From Paenibacillus spongiae (GTDB taxonomy: Bacteria > Bacillota > Bacilli > Paenibacillales > Paenibacillaceae), in NCBI RefSeq assembly GCF_024734895.1, contig NZ_CP091430.1, positions 4,544,501 to 4,608,500 of the forward strand: a stretch of DNA of 64,000 nucleotides. Direction: 5' to 3'. The translations under genes and the position numbers were made by a program. The notes under the pieces were generated by a model. That model saw only the letters and a list, made by a program, of their open reading frames with translations, made no database searches and had not been told where the DNA came from. Shown piece by piece: positions 19,640-28,219 of this stretch (its first letter is position 1; each line of letters starts with the position of its first letter).

Positions 19640-20541
19640 TGGTGCAGGTCCTTTTCACGAAGAAAGGTAAGGAAGGTGACCGCGGAAATCGGCAGCAGCG
19701 CGGATTTCAAATACATCGAATAAAATTGCCGTTTGAACTTCACATCGGTTAACGGTATCGTCCTGATCAGACCGAGCGCCACTTCATGCTTAACGGAGGA
19801 AGCCGATACGAATGATATGCCCAGTCCCGCTTCAACGGCAGATTTGACGGCCCCTGTGCTTCCAAGCTCCATAATGATGTTCAGATCGGTCGGATCGATA
19901 TTCATCTGCCGGAGCTGCTCCTCCATAACCAGCCTCGTGCCGGAGCCCTGCTCGCGCAGCACGATTTGATACTGAAGCGCGTCGGCAAGCGTCACGTCTT
20001 GCGCATCGGCAAGCGGATGCGATTTGCCGACGATCAATTTCAGCTCGTCGCTCAGAACCGCTTCCATATGCATATCCGGATGATTGACGGGCGCCTCGAT
20101 TAAACCGAAGTTCAAATGATGATTCAATATGTCCTCCATGATTTGCGCGGTATTCATCACTTTCATGCTGATGGATATATGAGGATACTCCTGTCCGAAA
20201 GGCCCCAGCAGCCGCGGAAGTATGTATTCGCCGATTGTCAGGCTTGCTCCAAGCTGCAGCCGTCCTTTGAGCTGTTTTGTGAATTTCGACATTTGCGAAT
20301 CGGTCTCGCGAATCAGATCGATGCTTCGCTGCGCGTATGGCATAAGTGCACGGCCCGCTTCCGTCAATTCAATCCGCTTGGTTGAGCGTTGAAGCAGCTT
20401 CGTACCGAAATAATCCTCAAGCGACTGCACCTGCATCGTGACAGCCGGCTGGGTCATATGGAGCGCTCCGGCTGCAGCCGAGAAGCTTCCTTTCTCAGCA
20501 ACGGTATAAAAGATATGAAGCTGATGGAAATTAAGTGCCAT
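19630..20541 (-). CDS. LysR-family transcriptional regulator (CysL/CbbR-like)
   Basis: A 303-residue LysR regulator with an N-terminal winged helix (MALNFHQLHIFYTVAEKGSFSAAA, then HMTQPAVTMQV) and a periplasmic-binding-protein-like effector domain from about residue 90. The start at 20541 follows AAAGGATGG; the frame extends upstream to 20607 but that part is unlike LysR proteins. It is the first gene of the LysR-PHP-MerR operon and probably controls its own promoter through the inverted repeat at 20605. The effector is unknown. Confidence 0.9.
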   Translation of the reverse strand: MALNFHQLHIFYTVAEKGSFSAAAGALHMTQPAVTMQVQSLEDYFGTKLLQRSTKRIELTEAGRALMPYAQRSIDLIRETDSQMSKFTKQLKGRLQLGASLTIGEYILPRLLGPFGQEYPHISISMKVMNTAQIMEDILNHHLNFGLIEAPVNHPDMHMEAVLSDELKLIVGKSHPLADAQDVTLADALQYQIVLREQGSGTRLVMEEQLRQMNIDPTDLNIIMELGSTGAVKSAVEAGLGISFVSASSVKHEVALGLIRTIPLTDVKFKRQFYSMYLKSALLPISAVTFLTFLREKDLHQWL

Positions 20542-20604
20542 GCTAACGACCATCCTTTCTATGCCCATCATTATACAGCAAACCTTGTACAAAGTATGCA
20601 CATC

Positions 20605-20621
20605 CATGCAAAAAATGCATG
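20605..20621. promoter_or_regulatory. candidate LysR operator (inverted repeat)
   Basis: CATGCA-AAAAA-TGCATG, a perfect 6-bp dyad with 5-base spacer, 64 bases upstream of the LysR start. Nearby are another TGCATG-rich stretch (20636-20644) and a direct repeat GTATAACGTATAACG (about 20654-20668). Inference only; the 171-base gap 20542-20712 shows no gene. Confidence 0.4.
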
Positions 20622-20712
20622 TGCTCTTTCGAACGCATGCATGTCTTTGTTACGTATAACGTATAACGATTACACCCTGAATCGTTACTCTATCTATTAT
20701 CGCAAATCACTT

Positions 20713-21150
20713 TCACTTTCTCTTTCTGCTGTTCTTAATCAATGTCATTCGTCTGGAATGTCTCAGCCAGGAGTAATAGGACTTTAAGTCGCGCAGTTCA
20801 ATCGTCTCGGACATTCGACCCAGGAAGGTAACCACGATCATCTTGTGGAGAGGATTGCCCGCAATGTCGGTTTCTTTCTCCAATGTTGCAAATTCAGCGA
20901 CAAAAACAAGGTCGTCGTCAATCAGGTAAACATCTTCTTCATTGCGGTAATAGGGCTCGATACGGCCCTGCTTCAAGCATTGCCATAGAAAGTCGGCGAT
21001 ATCGTCATATCCGGTCTTCTCGCTCTCGACGCGATCGGCCCATCGGCTCTTGGCGTGGTTCGTGATGACAATATCTGCAACTTTCTTGTCGCCGAGAACG
21101 ACGTGAAACGATTCGTAAGTCCCCCATCTTTCCGTGATTTTGTCTTTCAT
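20713..21150 (-). CDS. hypothetical protein
   Basis: A 145-residue soluble protein starting MKDKITERWGTYESFHVV; GGAGG lies 10 bases before the ATG, and an in-frame GTG at 21159 is less likely. The N-terminal part is acidic and predicted mixed alpha/beta. The central segment (VITNHAKSRWADRV, then DDLVFVAEF) loosely recalls the small DUF4258/RelE-like fold, but I cannot confirm it. The C-terminus is very basic (RHSRRMTLIKNSRKRK), suggesting nucleic-acid contact. It stands alone between LysR and ylbG. Function unknown. Confidence 0.75.
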   Translation of the reverse strand: MKDKITERWGTYESFHVVLGDKKVADIVITNHAKSRWADRVESEKTGYDDIADFLWQCLKQGRIEPYYRNEEDVYLIDDDLVFVAEFATLEKETDIAGNPLHKMIVVTFLGRMSETIELRDLKSYYSWLRHSRRMTLIKNSRKRK

Positions 21151-21285
21151 CCGATCCACCCCTCCCCAGGATGTAGGTCTATCTATCTATATTTTACATA
21201 CGCTTTCATTGTAGCATGCCTGTCCAAGATTTCAATAAAAATAAAACTTGCCTGACCGGGGAACTTTCGGATGATGCGATCCGCC

Positions 21286-21328
21286 TGATAAAAGAGGCTT
21301 CCGCCCCAATTATGCCGGGTTGGAAGCC
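21286..21328 (-). terminator. terminator after ylbG
   Basis: Minus-strand stem GGCTTCC / GGAAGCC with a loop of about 19 bases that can pair further, followed by TCTTTTATC. It begins 7 bases after the ylbG stop. Confidence 0.6.
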
Positions 21329-21334
21329 AACGGA

Positions 21335-21598
21335 TCACAAGCTGTAAAACCGCGTTTTGTCTGGCACTCCCCGGGTGTACTCGGTTTTAATTTCGTTGCG
21401 ATACGAGCGTTCGATTCTCTTGACGAACGGAAGCCGCTGAATGTTGCGCACAACCTCATCCGCCCGGTCGGCATTCATATACATGACTACATAATGCATT
21501 TTACGTGACATGTAATGAACGGTTCCATATTTATCTAAAGAGCGGGCAGCTTTCAAATCGCTGACCCATATGATATAACCTATACGTTCCGAAAACAT
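21335..21598 (-). CDS. ylbG: YlbG family protein (DUF2129)
   Basis: An 87-residue cytosolic protein of unknown function, found next to ylbF in Bacillota. Family features are IGYIIWVSDLKAARSLDKYG near the N-terminus, the HYMSRKMHYVVMY core and FVKRIERSYR. It lies 24 bases after ylbF on the same strand. Confidence 0.85.
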   Translation of the reverse strand: MFSERIGYIIWVSDLKAARSLDKYGTVHYMSRKMHYVVMYMNADRADEVVRNIQRLPFVKRIERSYRNEIKTEYTRGVPDKTRFYSL

Positions 21599-21622
21599 CC
21601 TCTTTCCCCGCCTCTCCCTACG

Positions 21623-22129
21623 TTAACCGCATCCGCCAGAGCCGCAGCTGCAGGAGCCTCCGCTGCCGCAACCCCCGCCTTTGACAGGAGCATTGCTGGG
21701 CACCTTGATCGTGTCCGAAATGGAACCTGCAATTTGGCTTGCGACGTCGAAGAGCAGCGTGTCGACCGCATCCTCCGCCTGCTTGAAACGGCTGACGGAT
21801 TCGATCGTCGTAAGCTCCGCCTGAATCGCTCTGACCTTGTCCTTGGCTTCATTGTAATCCGGATGGAACCTTCCGAATCGTTCTGTTTCCGTGAACAATT
21901 CCTTCGCTTTCTCGAACCGCCTCACGACTTGCTGGACTTGCTCGTCCTGATCGACTACAGCTTTCCAATATGCGTATTCGGCGACTTCTGCCGACCGGTT
22001 AATCATATCGCCTAACTCATATGCATGGAGGAGCAATGCGGCCATATCGAGTGTCTGGATACCGCCGCCATTATCGGACGATGTGCTCCAGGTAGCCGCT
22101 CTTTCCTCTTCGGTTGATACCGTTTGCAC
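21623..22129 (-). CDS. ricF: YlbF/RicF family regulator with Cys-rich tail
   Basis: In B. subtilis YlbF (RicF) joins YmcA and YaaT in a complex that carries [4Fe-4S] clusters and stimulates RNase Y maturation cleavage and Spo0A phosphorelay. The 168-residue product has the alpha-helical YlbF core (about residues 29-145) and ends in a Gly/Cys tail with four cysteines in GCGSGGSCSCGSGGCG, fitting Fe-S ligation. The GTG at 22129 has AAGGAG 8 bases upstream; an in-frame GTG at 22138 and an ATG at 22045 are alternatives. The N-terminal 28 residues before the core are low in complexity. Confidence 0.85.
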   Translation of the reverse strand: MQTVSTEEERAATWSTSSDNGGGIQTLDMAALLLHAYELGDMINRSAEVAEYAYWKAVVDQDEQVQQVVRRFEKAKELFTETERFGRFHPDYNEAKDKVRAIQAELTTIESVSRFKQAEDAVDTLLFDVASQIAGSISDTIKVPSNAPVKGGGCGSGGSCSCGSGGCG

Positions 22130-22217
22130 TGCACCCACTCCTTAATTGTATATTGCCTATGGCTTACTCATAATCATACCATAGGAAGGTATATGAAAGG
22201 TAGAGTCTGACGCAAGA

Positions 22218-23870
22218 TCAGTGTAAACGCAGCTTTGGTATGACCAGCATCATTTCGTCCCACATGTCAGGGGATAGCTTGACCGGCTCCGTCTCAGTAC
22301 CGGAATGCGGCCGTACCCTCCCTGTAACCGCCCATTCCCCGTTCCCTTCTTCAAGTCCCTCCGGGATAAAGCGGACGACGGAACCCGACACGGTTAGATT
22401 AACCGGTATACGCCAGTTTAACGCACGTTCCAGCAGCTCCCTGCGGGTCGAAGGATGATAGACCCTCATTTGGCTGCGCCAGACCAGAGGAACTTCATTC
22501 AAACCTTGAAACAACGATTCTGCCGTCGGCATTTCATTCGATTGATCGAGGTGGCTAATCTGCGTTGGATCGGAGAATAAAGGATCAAGCGTTCTTCCAT
22601 CGCCTGCATGCGGACTCAAGGAGCTCGAAGTGTGGCTTGCTGTAGCGCCTTGACCCCAGCCATCGATTGCATATTGCACGGTTTCCGGCAGCGGTTCTCC
22701 CGAGGACGTTTCCAGGAAGCATACGATATCCTTACATTGAATTCCTCTTCCGCATGCCTCTGAGATGCTCTTCGCACTCAGCCGATAGACGGTCATCACG
22801 TCGCACTGAACCCGTTCCGCCACCATCTCCAGCTGCCAGCGATCGCGAGTCGCGGCTAGCGGCGGTACATAGATGTCGCTATTCGGCGTTATACGGATCG
22901 ACTCCGTTGCCATCGGTTGTACGTCTGCAGGCTCTGATAACGCGCATCGGTAAAGCCAGCGGCAAGCCCGGCCGCCATCGATTGTCGAAGCCTCCTCCAT
23001 CCAGCCTAAACTGACCATAATTCCACACCATGCTCGTGCCGGCGTCTGACTTGGAACGCCATCTTGCATGCCGTAAGCGTGACATTCAAGAAGGAGATCC
23101 AGGTCGTCCAGCCGATACCAGCTGCTTGGCTCCAATCGGCTCATTAGAGCGGCGGCATCTGCACTCCTCGAGGTACGGGCCGCGTAGACTTCAATCCACA
23201 TCCTTATCAGCTCTGCTTCTCTATGCAGAGCGGGCCGCTCCAGCCATTGCCTGAATGCATGTTCATTCAAAGCAAGCTGGCTGTCTTGCACCAGCAGCAG
23301 GTTCATACGGGCTGCCATATCGAGCATGACGGCAATCGGGAATGGATACCCGGCCGCATTGTGAGGGAATGACAAAAAGTCCGCAGCTTCTTCTCTTAAG
23401 AAAAGATGCCGGGTGCTTTTTTCGACGGTTCTCTTCGTAAGCATTCCTTTCGCCGTCAGCTTCATCCCGGTTCTAACCAGCTCCGCAATGGCGTGAAGCA
23501 ATTGAAGACCCAGCGGCGGGGATGGCTCCGGATGATCGCCTGTATATACGATACCGTTATCTTCTACAGGCAGCGGCAAGCCCGGAAACAGAATCGGGTG
23601 CCAATAGAAATAAGTAACAGGGGAGATGCTGTACAGCTTCTCCCCCCACCCTTTGCGAACCGCTGTAATCAACCCGGCATGCCTCAGCTCGAGGAATGCG
23701 ATCCGGTATTCGGCGCCGGAATAATCGGCTCGCCCTGCCCGAAGAAGCTGCTCTTCTTGAAACGGAAGCGCACCGAAGCGGCGCATTGCGATAGCTAACG
23801 TATGCAAAGCCATTGCGGACAACGAATCGGCAGGAAACCCGGAATGGCTCATTGGGCCGTTCAGCATCAA
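22218..23870 (-). CDS. helicase-associated domain protein, partner of XPB-like helicase
   Basis: A 550-residue protein encoded immediately after, and overlapping by ATGA, the XPB-type helicase gene. Residues about 325-400 (IRITPNSDIYVPPLAATRDRW ... VYRLSAKSISEACGRG) resemble the helicase-associated domain (XPB/Ssl2 N-terminal type) fused to or paired with bacterial XPB helicases. The N-terminal half looks like winged-helix modules (MALHTLAIAMRRFGALPFQ; LRHAGLITAVRKGWGEKLYS). No catalytic motif is visible. Role inferred from pairing: accessory or DNA-recognition subunit of the helicase. The exact domain boundary is uncertain. Confidence 0.8.
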   Translation of the reverse strand: MMLNGPMSHSGFPADSLSAMALHTLAIAMRRFGALPFQEEQLLRAGRADYSGAEYRIAFLELRHAGLITAVRKGWGEKLYSISPVTYFYWHPILFPGLPLPVEDNGIVYTGDHPEPSPPLGLQLLHAIAELVRTGMKLTAKGMLTKRTVEKSTRHLFLREEAADFLSFPHNAAGYPFPIAVMLDMAARMNLLLVQDSQLALNEHAFRQWLERPALHREAELIRMWIEVYAARTSRSADAAALMSRLEPSSWYRLDDLDLLLECHAYGMQDGVPSQTPARAWCGIMVSLGWMEEASTIDGGRACRWLYRCALSEPADVQPMATESIRITPNSDIYVPPLAATRDRWQLEMVAERVQCDVMTVYRLSAKSISEACGRGIQCKDIVCFLETSSGEPLPETVQYAIDGWGQGATASHTSSSLSPHAGDGRTLDPLFSDPTQISHLDQSNEMPTAESLFQGLNEVPLVWRSQMRVYHPSTRRELLERALNWRIPVNLTVSGSVVRFIPEGLEEGNGEWAVTGRVRPHSGTETEPVKLSPDMWDEMMLVIPKLRLH

Positions 23871-25615
23871 CGAGCACCCGCCTCTCTGTATGGGGTGTCA
23901 GCCTGCTGAACAGCTTCCTTCCGTCCATCAGCTTCATTACCGGCCTGCCAGCTGCGGACTTCGTAACGGTAGCCTTGCTCCAGCAGAAAGACCTGGCGTC
24001 TTCTCGCGTATTCCGTCTCCTTCGTCCCTTCGGTTACCAAGGTGTAGAACCAGGCTGAATTATCCTCTTTCTTCGGCCTTATAATGCGTCCGATTCGCTG
24101 CGCTTCCTCCTGCCTGGAGCCGAAGCTGCCGGATACTTGGATCGCTACGGCTGCATCGGGCAGATCCACGGCGAAATTGGCCACCTTCGAGACGACGAGA
24201 ACGGGAATTTCTCCCGCTTTGAACGCAGCGTAAAGCCGCTCGCGCTCTTCATGCTCCATCTCGCCTGTCATCAAAGGCGCTTCGAGCCGCTTCGCAATCT
24301 TGTGGAGCTGCTGCAAATATTGACCGATCACAAGCGCCGGCTTGCCCGGATGCTTATCGAGCAGCGCCTTTACCGCATCGATCTTGGCGGCGTTCTCCGA
24401 AGCGATCCGGGACTTGCCGCTCGCTGCCGCGCCAGCGTACTGTTCCCGGTCCGACTTATGCAGCGGGATCCGGATTTCCGTACATTTAACGGTCGCAATC
24501 CAATTGCGCGCTTCAAGCGTTTTCCACGGGAGATCGAACCGCTTCGGGCCAATGAGGGAAAACACGTCGGTTTCCCGGCCATCCTCACGGACAAGCGTTG
24601 CCGTCAGCCCCAATCTTCGCGTCGCCTGCAGCTCAGCTGTCATGCGAAATACGGGAGCGGGCAGAAGATGCACCTCATCATATATGATCAAGCCCCAATT
24701 CCGCTCCGAGAACAGCTTCATATGCGTATATTCGTCTTCTTTATGCCGGCGGTTCGTCAAGATTTGATAAGTGGCGATCGTAACCGGCCTGACTTGCTTG
24801 GAATTCCCGGCGTACTCGCCGATGAACGGCTCTGTCAGTGTCGTCTTGTCCATTAACTCCTGCTTCCATTGCTTCACCGACGTTACATTGGAGGTCAGAA
24901 TCAACGTATCGCAGCCAAGCCTGGCCAGCGCCGCAATTCCGATTACCGTCTTCCCCGCTCCGCATGGCAGTACAAGGACTCCGCTGCCGCCGTCCATCCG
25001 GTCCTCGCAATAAAACATGTCCACGGCCCGCTTCTGGTAATCCCGCAGCTGAAACGGCTGAACATTGCCCGCGTGCTCGCGCAGCCTCACTTGCAGCGCT
25101 TCGCCTGACCGGTAGCCGGCCAAATCGATTACGGGATAGCCCTGCCTCGCGAGCTCCTGCTTGAGCATTCCCCGGTCCTCCGGTTTGACGCGCCGCGCAT
25201 CTAATTCATGATTCGGTGCCTGGTGCAGCATCTCCCTTAGCTCCGATTGCGCCGCAAGCTGTTCTAATAAGCATGCTTCCCCGTACAGCGTCAACGAACC
25301 GTCTTCTGAACGCTCCAGACGCAGCTTTCCGTAACGCTCCATCATCGTACGAATCCGGGACGTAACCTTCAGCGGCAGCTCATAGCTGCTGTACATGGCA
25401 AGGGAATCGATGATTTCATTCGCTGATACTCCGGAAACTGCCGCATTCCAAAGCGACAATGGCGTTATCCGGTAGGTGTGCAGATGACCCGGTCTCTTGG
25501 TCAAATCCGAAAACTGGGCAAGCCGCTCGCGCGCCGCTTCCGCATCCGCGTGCCGGTCATCGAGCAGAACCGTGGAATCGGCTTGTACAATTAATGGACG
25601 GTCATCCCGTTTCAT
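23867..25615 (-). CDS. XPB/Rad25-type DNA repair helicase
   Basis: A 582-residue superfamily 2 helicase resembling archaeal and eukaryotic XPB, the TFIIH translocase. It has a damage-recognition-like N-terminal region, Walker A PCGAGKTV (217-224), DEVH box (313-316), GLTATLVREDGRE (motif III, RED-like) and a RecA2 domain with QRIGRIIRPK (motif VI). The C-terminus (AWFYTLVTEGTKE, RRRQVFLLEQGY) is XPB-like. It is coupled by ATGA to the helicase-associated protein. Physiological role in bacteria is not well defined; repair-linked DNA unwinding is inferred. Confidence 0.9.
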   Translation of the reverse strand: MKRDDRPLIVQADSTVLLDDRHADAEAARERLAQFSDLTKRPGHLHTYRITPLSLWNAAVSGVSANEIIDSLAMYSSYELPLKVTSRIRTMMERYGKLRLERSEDGSLTLYGEACLLEQLAAQSELREMLHQAPNHELDARRVKPEDRGMLKQELARQGYPVIDLAGYRSGEALQVRLREHAGNVQPFQLRDYQKRAVDMFYCEDRMDGGSGVLVLPCGAGKTVIGIAALARLGCDTLILTSNVTSVKQWKQELMDKTTLTEPFIGEYAGNSKQVRPVTIATYQILTNRRHKEDEYTHMKLFSERNWGLIIYDEVHLLPAPVFRMTAELQATRRLGLTATLVREDGRETDVFSLIGPKRFDLPWKTLEARNWIATVKCTEIRIPLHKSDREQYAGAAASGKSRIASENAAKIDAVKALLDKHPGKPALVIGQYLQQLHKIAKRLEAPLMTGEMEHEERERLYAAFKAGEIPVLVVSKVANFAVDLPDAAVAIQVSGSFGSRQEEAQRIGRIIRPKKEDNSAWFYTLVTEGTKETEYARRRQVFLLEQGYRYEVRSWQAGNEADGRKEAVQQADTPYREAGAR

Positions 25616-25774
25616 GCTTCATCCGCTCCTTATGCGATGATCTGGAAGGTCGGGGAACCACGCCGCAATCGGCACTGGATCATCTTCCATTAGCCCTGCT
25701 ATCGGATCACTGCTGGAAAATGCTGCAGTTATCGTCTTCTAGACAGTATGAAGGATTCGGATCGATTTTATTCT

Positions 25775-26524
25775 TTACCGGGCCGCTTTTCGAAAACCGG
25801 CCGCTGCCGCTTCGTCCTCTGTACAAAACATCTGCTCGGCCTTGGTTTGCTCATAGGACTGGCCGCCCGGCATGTGATAGATTTTACTGCTCCCCCGAAT
25901 GTTCCCTTTAATTTGCGGATCTTGGCAGGTTGGCGCCGACTTCGTCCCTTCTTTGCTTTCCTTATCCGCTGCCGTCGCCTTCTCTTCTGGTTCCGATTCA
26001 TCCGGATTCCCCCATAGCCCCGTACCGGCTGCGCGCGCTTGACGCTCTAATGCGACAAAATAATCCGCATACGTTACGTTAGGCTGGATCGTCATGACGG
26101 AAGCATATCCATCTGTAAGCAAGCGCTCGTTGAACATGGTCGTTTCTTGCTCAATGAAGACATAGCGAAGCAGCCGTCCGTATTTATCGGTGTCCCCGGT
26201 ATCCGGGAACAGTACGACCTGCTTTCCTTTCAGGAGATTGGCCGCATATGCGCTTGCTTTCAATCCGAGCTCCTTGCTTTCTCCCTTTACTTCCGGCGTA
26301 TTGACGCCAATCAGCCTGACTTTATGCCCCTCTGCCGTTGCGAACGTGTCCCCGTCGATGATCCGTTCCACCTGCTCGATCGTATAGGGCTTGCCGGCCA
26401 AATCCGGATAGCGGTCGATCATTTTTTGAACATCGGGATCCGCTGCAGACCGGCCTGCCTGCGAACATCCGGATATCAGCATTATGGCCGCTGCCACAAC
26501 GATCAAAAAGGATAATCTCTTCAT
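25775..26524 (-). CDS. thermonuclease-family lipoprotein nuclease
   Basis: A 249-residue secreted staphylococcal-nuclease-fold enzyme anchored as a lipoprotein: signal peptide MKRLSFLIVVAAAIMLISGC with lipobox LISGC. The SNase domain (about 45-180) has the Ca2+ site Asp in IIDGDTF and catalytic Arg/Glu/Arg in VRLIGVNTPE and GRLLRYVF. An acidic linker leads to a C-terminal module (SSKIYHMPGGQSY, AEQMFCTEDEAAAAGFRKA) with two Cys (one in the linker end), found at the ends of other cell-wall nucleases. The start at 26524 is chosen from the signal peptide. It likely degrades extracellular DNA/RNA. Confidence 0.92.
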   Translation of the reverse strand: MKRLSFLIVVAAAIMLISGCSQAGRSAADPDVQKMIDRYPDLAGKPYTIEQVERIIDGDTFATAEGHKVRLIGVNTPEVKGESKELGLKASAYAANLLKGKQVVLFPDTGDTDKYGRLLRYVFIEQETTMFNERLLTDGYASVMTIQPNVTYADYFVALERQARAAGTGLWGNPDESEPEEKATAADKESKEGTKSAPTCQDPQIKGNIRGSSKIYHMPGGQSYEQTKAEQMFCTEDEAAAAGFRKAAR

Positions 26525-26545
26525 ATGTAAGACCCTCTCTCTCAT

Positions 26546-26580
26546 GAAAAAGAACGCGCCCCGGACATGCGGACGCGTTC
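26546..26580 (-). terminator. intrinsic terminator after the M20 amidohydrolase
   Basis: Minus-strand stem GAACGCG / CGCGTTC with further inner GC pairs, followed by TTTTT, in the gap between the M20 gene and the nuclease gene. Confidence 0.8.
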
Positions 26581-26648
26581 GCTCCTTACCAGTAACATGA
26601 TTGCAGCTAGCCGCCGTTTGCTCATCCCGTCATGAATCGGTCAATCGC

Positions 26649-27842
26649 TTAGCTTCTTTCTTTGCTTGCGAAGTCTTCCGCCATCGCGATCATCAGTCGG
26701 GCGGACATGAGCATCGAACGCTCATCAAGATCGAATCGCGGATGATGATGCGGGTATACCGCGTTACAGGCTGCATTTCCCGCTCCGACGAGCATGAAGC
26801 AGCCTTTGACCTTATGCAAATAATAGGTGAAATCTTCTCCCGCCATTATATAGGAGGACTGCTCGACCGCATCCTCGCCGAACAGCTCATTCGCAACGCG
26901 GAAAAACCGTTCCGCTTCGGCTTCGTCGTTAACCACAGGCGGGTATCCGTCCCTGTAATCAAGCGCCGTCTCTGCTCCATACAGTTCTCCTGTGTGCGTA
27001 ACGATCGTTTCCAGCCGCTTGCGAATGCGTTCCCGGGCTTCTTCCGTGAACGTTCTGACCGTGCCCTTGATGCGGCAGCGTTCAGCAATAACATTGGCTG
27101 TGGAGCCTGCATGAAACGAACCGACGGAAACGACCGCAGGCTCAAGCGGGTTCATATTGCGGCTTACAATCGTTTGCAGCGATTGCACCAGCCCTGAGCC
27201 GATCACGATCGTATCGACCGTTTCATGCGGAAGGCCGCCATGGCCTCCTTTTCCGACGATATCGATATAGAACTCGTCCGCCGCCGCCATGAAAGGCCCG
27301 CCTTTCGTGGCTACTTTGCCGTACGCAAGCGGAGTCCATAGATGGACGCCATAGATTGCATCGACTTCCTCCAGCGCACCTTCGGCAATCATGCCGACCG
27401 CGCCGCCCGGCGTTACTTCTTCGGCAGGCTGGAACAGAAGCCGCCGCTCCCCGGCAAACTGCTCACGCCGCGAGACGTAGTAGCCTGCAATTCCGAGCAT
27501 CGTGGCCGTATGCGCATCATGGCCGCATGCATGCATCACGCCAGGCACGGCGGATGCGTAATCGCACGCTTTCTCATCTTGAATCGGCAGGGCGTCGATA
27601 TCGGCCCGAAGCGCGATGACCGGTCCAGGCCGAGTGCCTTGAATAGTGGCGATCAATCCATATCCGCCCACGCCTTCTTGCACGTCGCATCCGATTTCCT
27701 TCAATTTCTGCGCAATCCACTCCGATGTAGCCTGTTCATGGAATGAAAGCTCGGGATGACGATGCAAATACCTGCGCCACTGCACCATATCCGGGTAGAT
27801 GGTTTGCAGCGATTGCAGAATCTCATCATTCATGTCCTTCAT
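26649..27842 (-). CDS. M20-family amidohydrolase / N-acyl-amino-acid deacylase
   Basis: A 397-residue two-domain metallopeptidase (M20D). Zinc-site and catalytic motifs are ALRADIDALP, HACGHDAHTA, LLFQPAEEVTPGG (catalytic Glu) and the last His in YPHHHPRFD. The insertion dimerisation domain spans about 185-305. Relatives hydrolyse N-acetylated amino acids, hippurate or N-acetyl-diaminopimelate; the substrate cannot be told from sequence. The first ATG follows AGGAGG by 9 bases. It stands alone with its own terminator. Confidence 0.9.
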   Translation of the reverse strand: MKDMNDEILQSLQTIYPDMVQWRRYLHRHPELSFHEQATSEWIAQKLKEIGCDVQEGVGGYGLIATIQGTRPGPVIALRADIDALPIQDEKACDYASAVPGVMHACGHDAHTATMLGIAGYYVSRREQFAGERRLLFQPAEEVTPGGAVGMIAEGALEEVDAIYGVHLWTPLAYGKVATKGGPFMAAADEFYIDIVGKGGHGGLPHETVDTIVIGSGLVQSLQTIVSRNMNPLEPAVVSVGSFHAGSTANVIAERCRIKGTVRTFTEEARERIRKRLETIVTHTGELYGAETALDYRDGYPPVVNDEAEAERFFRVANELFGEDAVEQSSYIMAGEDFTYYLHKVKGCFMLVGAGNAACNAVYPHHHPRFDLDERSMLMSARLMIAMAEDFASKERS

Positions 27843-27982
27843 GCCCGCAAACCTCCTCGTCTTGCCTCATCTCTCCCCATTGTACCAGAACGATTCATAC
27901 CACTGAAAGTAAATTGCAATCGTTCCTCCATCAATTTCGTAAAAATGTCACTTTTCACTCATTACGGGGGCCTGACTAAGGC

Positions 27983-28011
27983 TTGCACTGGCTGGGGAAA
28001 CATACTATCAT
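27983..28011 (+). promoter_or_regulatory. candidate promoter for yugN-like/ftsW
   Basis: TTGCAC and TATCAT separated by 17 bases. If used, it gives a leader of about 200 bases before the YugN-like gene. The 377-base gap 27843-28219 otherwise holds the repeated leader described separately. Confidence 0.5.
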
Positions 28012-28121
28012 GGTAAAGAAACCTGCTTAGATGCTAGGTCTGTTGCTGTTAGGAATCCGCGTACAGCTTTGCGCTTCGCAGTCTATGAAACCGTGCATCC
28101 TAAACGCTTCAATAGGCGTGC

Positions 28122-28201
28122 TCTGCACACAAACTTTAGCCGATCCTTCCGTTGTGAGTTTTGGTTCATGCCTCTCCTTCGGCCGCGTTCTGCACACAAA
28201 C
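28122..28201. repeat. direct repeat in the leader upstream of the yugN-like gene
   Basis: The 13-mer TCTGCACACAAAC occurs at 28122-28134 and 28189-28201, 67 bases apart, each followed by C/T-rich sequence and TTTAG. The copies sit inside a non-coding stretch (about 28018-28215) with short GC-rich inverted segments such as GCGCTTCGC. It may be a structured leader RNA or a dispersed intergenic repeat; neither is proven. Confidence 0.5.
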
Positions 28202-28219
28202 CTTTTAGGAGGACCCTTA

